Assembly (NCBI RefSeq): GCF_963678635.1
Contig: NC_087067.1
Location: 10,833,716 to 10,897,715 of the forward strand
DNA length: 64,000 bases
Source of the DNA: Symsagittifera roscoffensis
Lineage: Eukaryota; Xenacoelomorpha; Acoela; Convolutidae
Reading direction: 5' to 3'
The notes below the pieces were generated by a model. The model was given only the letters and a program-made list of their open reading frames with translations. It had not been told where the DNA came from and did no database searches. Every line of letters starts with the position of its first letter. Positions within the stretch are counted from its first letter, which is position 1. Below are positions 62,001 through 64,000 of the stretch, piece by piece. The position numbers and the translations under genes are program-made.

Positions 62001-63080
62001 GTTTTCCTCCGAGAGGATCCGAGTGATTTTTAATTACGACAGCATCCGCGCCTGTCACTGGTGTCGGTCCTTCCCTCCCATTACTATACAGTCTGGTCCA
62101 TGTCTGGTAATTTTTCTCTCGGTCCAATTCAAGTATGCAGCTCTCTCCGATAAAGTAGCCTTTCTTTGTCTCGCATTTGCATTTCCAGAGAAAATTTTCT
62201 GCGTTACTGGAGTTGGAAGCACTGGAAGAATCAACCTGGGTTTCCGTTTCCTTGTTCTCATTGCACATACCTCTGCGTTCATGATACCCACAGTTTTCAG
62301 GGCAAGCTGGAATCGAGCAGTCGATGCCTTCGTAAATGCCTCCGATACAATCGCAATAAAAATTGGAATCGTCTCCATTACGTTTACATATGTGCCGTTC
62401 ATTTAGGTCCTTTCGACAGTCATTGGGACATTGCGATACTTTATACGTTGCTTGAAAACCAAATCTGTTAGAATTTTGGTCCGTGAAAAAGACGATTAGC
62501 ATCTAAACACATTAATCAAAAATTATATTAAACAAGTACACTTGCTCTCACAAGTAAAACAAAACTGTATATTTCAAGCAACACTTACTGAGCCAGAATT
62601 GGCGTAAAGCACTGATGGCGATGAGCTTCCACTAATGGTTGCCAGGATTTTAGTGTCCGATGATTGACTACGACCATCATAGACAAATAAATAGTCAAAA
62701 GAGCACTCTGTTATTAGCTGAGAAAACTGCAGCGTTATTGAGTAACCTTTTGGAGCTAAAAAAAAATCAAAATTAAAATCACCAACGAACAATGTGATTG
62801 TATTCTCTGATTTCAGCAACAAAAAAAACTACTTAAATAATGAGACTTTAGAAGTAAAAAAACTCCTTTCATTCAAATACTCTCAAAAACAGTTAATAGA
62901 ATCTTAAAAACACATACCTTCTATTAACCACTCTGCATGAGTGTTTGCAAGATAATTGTGGTTACGATTTTCTATCGTTCCTGTTTTATCAATGCTCCCA
63001 TTAATAAAATCTCTCGAGAAATGTGAAAATACTGCATTTCCAAAAAATAGGACAAGAATATAAACTGTTGAGCAACCCAT
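30270..63080 (-). CDS. MEGF8: MEGF8 orthologue, complete 16-exon gene model (genomic span)
   Basis: Single-pass type I membrane protein of 3106 residues. Coding exons, 5' to 3' on the minus strand: 62918-63080, 62589-62755, 61983-62502, 61512-61736, 56643-57194, 54764-54891, 54014-54296, 51567-52082, 49619-50297, 48464-48778, 42874-43230, 39616-42356, 37586-37803, 35460-35864, 34055-34363, 30270-32012. Each junction has an AG acceptor and a GT donor (GC at intron 6), and the phases chain without a break to a TAG stop. Two CUB domains and two six-blade kelch sets distinguish MEGF8 from the shorter attractin, which has one of each. In vertebrates (family knowledge) MEGF8 acts with MOSMO and the E3 ligase MGRN1 to lower Smoothened and weaken Hedgehog signalling. 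The length is somewhat above the roughly 2800 residues of mammalian MEGF8. The least certain junction is the end of exon 8. Confidence 0.93.
32270..32480 (-). repeat. Dispersed repeat family 2, reverse copy in intron 15
   Basis: GCATTAGTGGTACCAAGTG and CGCTCAACAAAGAACTGTGT are reverse matches of family 2; the same block recurs at 38228-38365. Confidence 0.5.
32745..33090 (+). repeat. Repeat family 1, copy in intron 15
   Basis: Contains GAACGCAAGTAAACA, the AGCTCTTTCAATTTCTAGA block and GAGAAAACTGGATCAATAGA, all in family order. Confidence 0.7.
33170..33520 (+). repeat. Repeat family 1, second copy in intron 15
   Basis: Same block order as the neighbour, ending with TTTTTCGCGACCTTTACACTTTTG and GTGGACTTTGC. 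Confidence 0.65.
33730..33955 (+). repeat. Dispersed repeat family 2, copy in intron 15
   Basis: Matches 1439-1700 in GGTACCACTATTGCAGCCG and GAAGCTAGAGGTCAAGTGAGAG. A reverse-orientation copy lies at about 32270-32480. Confidence 0.55.
34055..34363 (-). CDS. MEGF8: MEGF8 exon 15: last laminin-type EGF repeats
   Basis: Residues about 2424-2526 with CIMCQNHTAGDLCEKCKPGY and CQCNGHAIGNLCDPETGLDC, classical laminin-EGF spacing. Acceptor ttcgcag|AGTACT; donor CTACAA|gtaagc, both phase 0. Symmetric phase 0 exons 14 and 15 could be skipped without a frameshift. Confidence 0.91.
34532..34931. mobile_element. hAT-type MITE (CAGGGGCGG termini), 400 bp, intron 14
   Basis: Begins CAGGGGCGGATTTAGG and ends AGATCCGCCCCTG, a terminal inverted repeat. 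Flanking 8-mers ACAAGAGT and ATAATAGT match at 6 of 8, a decayed hAT target duplication. No coding capacity. Confidence 0.8.
35053..35340. mobile_element. hAT-type MITE (CAGGGGCGG termini), 288 bp, intact target duplication
   Basis: Begins CAGGGGCGGATCTAGGATT and ends AAATCCGCCCCTG; flanked by a perfect 8-bp duplication TACACGAC (35045-35052 and 35341-35348). Contains a 17-base G run. It is the youngest-looking transposon copy in the window. Confidence 0.9.
35460..35864 (-). CDS. MEGF8: MEGF8 exon 14: EGF and laminin-EGF repeats
   Basis: Residues about 2289-2423. Finishes the EGF from exon 13, then a compact EGF (CKPPCSKNGKC...CKCDLGYKGAQC) and laminin-type EGF units (CLNCQHNTGGTNCEKC; CSSLCNGKSDYC). 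Acceptor atttttag|GGCTTC; donor TTAATG|gtatgt, phase 0 on both sides. Confidence 0.91.
36100..36180. repeat. Short dispersed repeat (GAGCTTCGCA family), intron 13
   Basis: GGAGCTTCGCACCACTTGCGATAG, then AGCATTCAAGCTAGCAGACAGGAA. The same blocks are at 63195-63270 and, partly, at 46035-46070. Confidence 0.55.
36500..36960 (+). repeat. Repeat family 1, copy in intron 13
   Basis: Well-preserved copy: CAACAGACAGTTGAAACGGAG, TCAATGAACGCAAGTAAACA, TTAACCCAATTTGAGCAATC, TTTTTCGTGAGCTTTACAG. Confidence 0.7.
37212..37480. mobile_element. Truncated CAGGGGCGG-family MITE next to exon 13
   Basis: Left end CAGGGGCGGATCTAGGATTTTC is intact. The right end fades after GGGTCGAATTACTGAGGGGG. Contains an A-run followed by (TA)n at about 37374-37402. 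It lies about 100 bases downstream of the exon 13 donor. Confidence 0.7.
37586..37803 (-). CDS. MEGF8: MEGF8 exon 13: linker and first part of an EGF
   Basis: Residues about 2216-2288. A short Cys-containing linker (GPRQQRCTSDSVISHLLSR) leads into CPPENECKNHHHDCDSKTE and CEDKEE, completed by exon 14 as GFECVCKDDY to give a full EGF. Acceptor gtttaag|GTGGAA; donor GAAGAG|gtgaga, phase 0. The frame runs on into an adjacent MITE (37212-37480); that extension is intronic. Confidence 0.87.
37980..38225 (+). repeat. Repeat family 1, copy in intron 12
   Basis: Partial copy with GAGAAAACTGGATCGTTAGG and TTTTTCGTGACATTTGCACTTTTG. Confidence 0.6.
38228..38365 (-). repeat. Dispersed repeat family 2, reverse copy in intron 12
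   Basis: Shares CGCTCAACAAAATAACTC, TGGAATGCGGAGTTAAGAGA and a final TGCGAATCGCAGA with the other copies. Confidence 0.5.
38690..39560. repeat. Degenerate minisatellite, about 150-bp units, intron 12
   Basis: The phrase AACCAAAAGG followed by ATTTGAACAGTCATATTTGG-like sequence recurs near 38701, 38908, 39051, 39198, 39349 and 39519. Units share GGAGGCCAGATT, a CCCACCAAAGATTGAAAC-type block and TTTCAAGTTCTG. At least five units, imperfect. Confidence 0.75.
39616..42356 (-). CDS. MEGF8: MEGF8 exon 12 (2.74 kb): CUB2, EGF pair, kelch set 2, PSI repeats
   Basis: Very large exon, residues about 1302-2215. In order: end of a laminin EGF; CUB2 (VACIWLINYG ... CSQNFVYVYENTPSF ... VIFKANVTDGNQFFTAKI); two EGF-like units (CECPSNMTGWNC; CSCKKDFTGRDC); six kelch blades with cores YLYIIGG, TVYVFGG, LLVIIGG, TFYVYGG, YMVVLGG and DIYIYGG; and a run of PSI units to the end (GACWEG). 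Acceptor tttttag|GTTCTAC; donor GGGAAG|gttaga, phase 1. It carries without introns what the first CUB-kelch module spreads over seven exons. Confidence 0.95.
42874..43230 (-). CDS. MEGF8: MEGF8 exon 11: EGF and laminin-type EGF repeats
   Basis: Residues about 1184-1301: one EGF (CEKPCGPNGNC...CICDKGYFGNQC), then laminin-type EGF units with the CDEGYTGKDC and CVCMNNTEGDHCERC patterns. Acceptor tttctag|GTGTGA; donor GACGG|gtaaga, phase 2. The last laminin EGF is finished by the first codons of exon 12 (GFYSRSP...CYRVC). Confidence 0.9.
43961..45336. mobile_element. Foldback (long inverted repeat) element, about 1.4 kb, intron 10
   Basis: Left arm (about 43961-44626) and right arm (about 44655-45336) are reverse complements with moderate divergence. 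Outer ends are TTCTAATCGAATGCCAAAGC and its complement; inner ends are CAATCGAATGGTT and AACCATTCGATTG. Each arm carries a tRNA-like stretch with the box TTTGAATCCTGTTGTCGGC. No protein is encoded. It could be a foldback transposon or two copies of one repeat inserted head to head. Confidence 0.8.
45610..46015 (+). repeat. Repeat family 1, copy in intron 10
   Basis: Contains CTAACAGACAAATGGAACAGAG, GAGAAAACTGGATCTACAG and TTGTGATCTTTACACTTTC. Confidence 0.65.
46225..46300 (-). repeat. tRNA-derived SINE-like piece, intron 10
   Basis: Minus strand: GCGCATCTGGTGTAGAGGTA then GGTTAGAATCCGGGCGG, A- and B-box-like with tRNA spacing. The region downstream resembles the foldback arm family. Confidence 0.5.
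47220..47540 (+). repeat. Repeat family 1, second copy in intron 10
   Basis: Contains CCAACAGACAGTTGCAAAAGAG, CCCAATTTGAGAAAACTAGATC and TTCGCTGGGAAATCTGAAAA. Confidence 0.7.
47775..47850 (-). repeat. tRNA-derived SINE-like piece, intron 10
   Basis: Minus strand: GATCTGTAGCGTAGAGGTAG then GAGGGTTCGAACCTGGGC, an intact B-box. Followed at 47990-48040 by TTGCGACTTAGGTTGAAAAAA, shared with other pieces of this family. Confidence 0.6.
48464..48778 (-). CDS. MEGF8: MEGF8 exon 10: PSI end and calcium-binding-type EGF
   Basis: Starts with the end of a PSI-like unit (SCVGGNFNGPFETCAADLF), then a Ser/Lys-rich linker and an EGF of calcium-binding type: RDECLDANICNLEVNGSHC, then GYECRCKNGY. The Asp-Glu before the first Cys fits Ca2+ binding. 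Acceptor aactag|GTCTTG; donor CAAAC|gtgagt, phase 2. Confidence 0.89.
49619..50297 (-). CDS. MEGF8: MEGF8 exon 9: PSI repeat block
   Basis: Residues about 852-1077 contain at least four cysteine clusters of PSI type (CLECTGEGVGVCGW; CTSCNAQEGCVWA; CGECFKIG...CAWCESLQKC; CASCLNHPGCGFCEDNG). Acceptor tttttag|CAAACG; donor AACGG|gtaaaa, phase 2. It continues the PSI run into exon 10. Confidence 0.9.
51567..52082 (-). CDS. MEGF8: MEGF8 exon 8: beta-rich region between PSI blocks
   Basis: Codes for about 172 residues (680-851) with few cysteines and many alternating hydrophobics, for example VGLGSDIPLFFDIEMDPRY. It lies where MEGF8 has a beta-sandwich-like region between PSI blocks. Acceptor ttattgcag|CGGATC. 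The chosen donor CAAG|gtattg (51567/51566) is phase 1 and joins to give SNRQANGRLKIF. The frame stays open another 110 bp to a TGA at 51454-51456, so intron retention would give a truncated secreted form. The donor is the least certain in the model. Confidence 0.8.
52195..52510 (+). repeat. Repeat family 1, copy in intron 7
   Basis: Contains CCAAAAGACAGTTAGAAAAGAG, TAACCCAATTTAAGAAAACT and TTCCGCTGGGAAATTC. Confidence 0.65.
54014..54296 (-). CDS. MEGF8: MEGF8 exon 7: PSI (plexin-semaphorin-integrin) repeats
   Basis: Cysteine-rich segment, residues about 586-679, with paired PSI patterns (CHQDPKCSYCHEWTGG; CTSCLLFGNENCFWC). Acceptor tgctccag|GCACCT; donor ACAAAA|gtgagt, phase 1. PSI repeats follow the kelch propeller in all MEGF8/attractin proteins and probably act as rigid spacers. 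Confidence 0.9.
54650..54735 (-). repeat. Possible tRNA-like piece, intron 6
   Basis: Minus strand GGTGAGGCACGCATCTCTTA then GTCTGAATCCCACTTCGGTC, in tRNA-like spacing but without clear stems. Confidence 0.35.
54764..54891 (-). CDS. MEGF8: MEGF8 exon 6: kelch repeat 6 (GC donor)
   Basis: A 128-bp exon coding for the sixth blade, with RKGHVAVLLDDNLMGIYGGY and DLYVYK. Acceptor gactag|GTCTCTC. The donor reads TATAAG|gcaagt, a consensus GC-AG donor; no GT donor in the correct phase is nearby. Splicing to exon 7 is phase 0 and gives VYK-APPSVFDE. It closes the first six-bladed propeller. Confidence 0.88.
56643..57194 (-). CDS. MEGF8: MEGF8 exon 5: kelch repeats 3-5
   Basis: Three kelch blades, residues about 359-542. 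Their double-glycine cores are EIFVIGG, VLLVFGG and YMVVFGG, each preceded by a DHT/GHT/HHS turn and followed by a Trp- or Tyr-containing blade closer. Acceptor tttag|AAAGCC; donor ATGGAG|gtaaag, phase 1. Intron 4 before it is 4.3 kb and contains the assembly gap, but phase and blade order show no missing exon there. Confidence 0.92.
57720..58110 (+). repeat. Repeat family 1, copy in intron 4
   Basis: Contains GCCAATAGACATTGAAAC, AGCTCTTTCAATTTCTAGAG and CAATTCGCTGGGAATTC. Confidence 0.6.
59270..59352 (-). repeat. tRNA-derived SINE-like piece, intron 4
   Basis: Minus strand: GCGCATCTAGGGTAGAAGTA then CTCTGGTTCGAATATGGCCG. The hairpin ACCCTTAGCTATCGCAAGGGT (about 59470-59490) and a GGCTTAGGCTGGAAAAAAT block follow, as in the related copy at 46.98-47.1 kb. 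Confidence 0.6.
60317..60516. other. Assembly gap (200 N)
   Basis: Run of exactly 200 N inside MEGF8 intron 4, a round number that suggests a scaffold gap of unknown true size. Sequence after it (GCTTGCTAATTGCAAGC) belongs to a repeat-family hairpin, so a repeat probably caused the break. Confidence 0.98.
61140..61225 (-). repeat. tRNA-derived SINE-like piece, intron 4
   Basis: Minus strand: TATGGCGCAGTTGTGGAGAC (A-box-like) and GGGAGTTCGAATCCTGTAGG (B-box GTTCGAATCC). Confidence 0.6.
61512..61736 (-). CDS. MEGF8: MEGF8 exon 4: kelch repeats 1-2
   Basis: Codes for about residues 284-358 with kelch hallmarks: AFHVYDIYNTKW closes blade 1, then RAFHTLTNFGDSKIAMIGG and WVWVYDT. The reading frame stays open into the intron, but a consensus donor (ACA A|gtaagt at 61512/61511) ends the exon in phase 1. 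Joining to exon 5 gives YDTKSRNW, the correct blade-closing pattern. The acceptor is tgtag|GGTTTG. Confidence 0.9.
61983..62502 (-). CDS. MEGF8: MEGF8 exon 3: end of CUB1, two EGF-like domains, start of kelch set 1
   Basis: Begins MLIVFFTDQNSNRFGFQATY, the usual last strand of a MEGF8/attractin CUB domain, at about residue 111. Two cysteine-rich EGF-like segments follow (CPNDC...CDC and CPENCGYHERRG...CKCETKKGYF). The exon then enters the first kelch blade at LLYTFGG. Acceptor tttag|ATGCTA (phase 0); donor TTTGGAG|gtattt (phase 1). The in-frame ATG at the acceptor is internal and not a start. A Ser/Asn-rich linker lies inside the second EGF. Confidence 0.92.
62589..62755 (-). CDS. MEGF8: MEGF8 exon 2: CUB1 core
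   Basis: Codes for the middle of the first CUB domain, about residues 55-110, including the typical ECSFDYLFVYDG signature and ending at YANSGS. The acceptor follows a T-rich tract (tttttttag|CTCC), and the donor is GGCTCA|gtaagt, phase 0. Both flanking introns are short (162 and 86 bp). The next exon continues directly with the last CUB strand. Confidence 0.9.
62918..63080 (-). CDS. MEGF8: MEGF8 exon 1: signal peptide and start of CUB1
   Basis: The start codon is at 63080-63078. It is the natural start because it opens a signal peptide (MGCSTVYILVLFFGNAVFS, hydrophobic core followed by a small-residue cleavage site) and is followed by a CUB opening ending in HAEWLIE. The donor is GAAG|gtatgtg at 62918/62917, leaving one base (phase 1) that joins exon 2 to give Ala-Pro-Lys-Gly. 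The exon is too short and split to show as a large reading frame, so it was found from the splice signals and the CUB pattern. A minimal upstream reading frame (ATG ATT TGA) lies in the short leader. Confidence 0.88.
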
Positions 63081-63123
63081 TCAACTGAATGTATAGAATA
63101 ATATAACTGTCAAATCATTGTTC
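63081..63123 (-). promoter_or_regulatory. MEGF8 5' leader with strong 3' splice site
   Basis: Reading the minus strand, TTGTTTCTTCTTTCAG ends at 63123, 43 bases upstream of the MEGF8 start. It is a good polypyrimidine tract with AG. This implies either an upstream noncoding exon or a trans-splicing acceptor for a spliced leader. The leader between them contains a two-codon upstream reading frame. Confidence 0.5.
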
Positions 63124-63194
63124 TGAAAGAAGAAACAAGTTGATTAAAGGGCAAATATCTTTAGAGTGTGCAGTAACGGAGCCATACTTCTAAA

Positions 63195-63270
63195 CACAGA
63201 GGCGAAGCTTCGCATCACTTTCGATACCATGGAAATAGCATTTAAAGCTAGCAGACAGGAAAGTCCAAAG
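63195..63270. repeat. Short dispersed repeat (GAGCTTCGCA family), upstream of MEGF8
   Basis: GAGGCGAAGCTTCGCATCACTTTCGATA with AGCATTTAAAGCTAGCAGACAGGAA, matching 36100-36180. Confidence 0.55.
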
Positions 63271-63497
63271 AAAACGACAAACCTTTCGACGAAACCACAA
63301 CAAACAACTTCAAGATGTTGTCTGAAACTGTTTTCTATTTACTGAAAACACATCCACAAAACATAAACTTATTAAATAGATTCCTCTTCCCTCGTTCAAA
63401 CTGTGTGTTTTCAGAAAAGTTGTAGCTAGGAACAAGAACACCTTATTCGAAACGAAAAAAGTCCCGTCCGTTCCTAGCCGTGGATGGGTGAAAACCA

Positions 63498-64000
63498 ATG
63501 AGATTTCACATATTCAAGAAAACGTCGTCGCAACACTTGAAATCGTCGTCGCAACACTTGTTGATCGGAGACTCACAATTGAAAAATCTAACTTTCCCAA
63601 ATTTCAATATCCTCAGCCTTCCTGGTGCAGGTATCGCGGATGTTCTAAACTTCTTGCCCCGCAAGAACGAATACGATATTATAGCTCTATTCATTGGTGC
63701 GAACGATCTGTTTACGAAAGACAAAAAAGACTCAACGAGAACACCCGAAGACGTTGCTGAAGAATTATCCCAACTTGGCCTACGGTTGACAGAACGTTGC
63801 AATAAAGTTTTCATTATCGCTCTACCACCCAGACTCGGAAGACCAGCCCGAACGGAACGTGTAAACGATATTCTTCGCAAAAAGAAAGAACTCTGGCGAT
63901 ATCGCGGTATATCGAAAGGAATAACCACCAAAACTGTTCTATCTTCCGACGAAGTGCATTTAACAACAGCATCGCTTGCGAGTCTCCAAACGATTTTGAA
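63498..64000 (+). CDS. SGNH/GDSL hydrolase-like reading frame, 3' end beyond window
   Basis: Opens at ATG 63498 (an in-frame stop TGA at 63489-63491 precedes it) and is still open at 64000, 167 codons. It shows the ordered SGNH blocks: LLIGDSQLKN (block I nucleophile Ser in GDS, about residue 26), ALFIGANDLF (block III Asn), and SDEVHL near the end (block V Asp-x-x-His). These predict an esterase/lipase-like fold. SGNH domains occur in host esterases and are also common in animal retroelement proteins, so a transposon origin is possible. The N-terminus carries a repeated SSQHL unit from a 17-base DNA repeat. It is divergent from MEGF8, about 0.4 kb away. Confidence 0.7.
   Translation, partial: MRFHIFKKTSSQHLKSSSQHLLIGDSQLKNLTFPNFNILSLPGAGIADVLNFLPRKNEYDIIALFIGANDLFTKDKKDSTRTPEDVAEELSQLGLRLTERCNKVFIIALPPRLGRPARTERVNDILRKKKELWRYRGISKGITTKTVLSSDEVHLTTASLASLQTIL

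Noticed and set aside
30270-63080. Attractin as the identity of the host gene
   Set aside because: Two CUB domains and two six-blade kelch sets in a 3.1-kilo-residue protein fit MEGF8; attractin has one of each, and I saw no C-type lectin domain.
1-64000. CRISPR arrays, bacterial operons or prokaryotic defence systems
   Set aside because: Spliced metazoan gene and animal transposons throughout; no regularly spaced short repeats with unique spacers.

Overview
This is a nuclear DNA window from an AT-rich invertebrate animal. It has spliceosomal introns with GT-AG borders (one GC-AG), large metazoan-type multidomain exons, tRNA-derived short repeats, and several animal transposon classes (BEL/Pao, Ty3/gypsy, Polinton/Maverick, hAT). 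I cannot name the species or phylum from sequence alone.

The right half (about 30.1-63.1 kb, minus strand) holds one complete host gene, an orthologue of MEGF8. I rebuilt it as 16 coding exons from splice sites. Every junction keeps the reading frame, and the total is 9321 nt, or 3106 residues plus a stop. Domain order is signal peptide, CUB, EGF pair, six kelch repeats, PSI repeats, a MEGF8-type beta-rich region, more PSI repeats, EGF/laminin-EGF, second CUB, EGF pair, six more kelch repeats, PSI repeats, EGF/laminin-EGF repeats, a juxtamembrane domain, one transmembrane helix and a cytoplasmic tail of about 270 residues. The duplicated CUB-EGF-kelch-PSI layout separates MEGF8 from attractin. 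In vertebrates MEGF8 is a membrane receptor-like protein that restrains Hedgehog signalling through MGRN1/MOSMO-dependent ubiquitination of Smoothened. The introns are crowded with interspersed repeats. Intron 4 contains a 200-base assembly gap.

The left half is a transposon graveyard. From 3.0 to 8.5 kb lies a broken Polinton/Maverick protein-primed family-B DNA polymerase gene carrying an internal 1.73-kb tandem duplication. At 9.2-10.0 kb is a Ty3/gypsy RT-RNase H remnant. From 12.18 to 28.16 kb is an internally deleted hAT transposon (degenerate 8-bp target duplication) into which a BEL/Pao LTR retrotransposon was inserted (12257-27443). The BEL/Pao element has two direct LTRs, a perfect 5-bp target duplication GGCCT, and minus-strand gag, protease, RT and integrase regions. 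Its leader-gag segment is present three times in tandem (about 3.06 kb each), which inflates the element to 15.2 kb. Both LTRs carry a tRNA-like segment.

Other mobile DNA includes CAGGGGCGG-ended hAT-type MITEs (one with a perfect 8-bp target duplication), a roughly 1.4-kb foldback element in intron 10, several tRNA-derived SINE-like pieces, a minisatellite in intron 12, and an unnamed intronic repeat family with nine copies all in one orientation. At the right edge a plus-strand SGNH/GDSL hydrolase-like reading frame starts and runs off the window.

I found no convincing new biochemical system. The most unusual structures are the triplicated BEL/Pao element with a tRNA-like LTR, the one-orientation intronic repeat family, and the edge SGNH gene.
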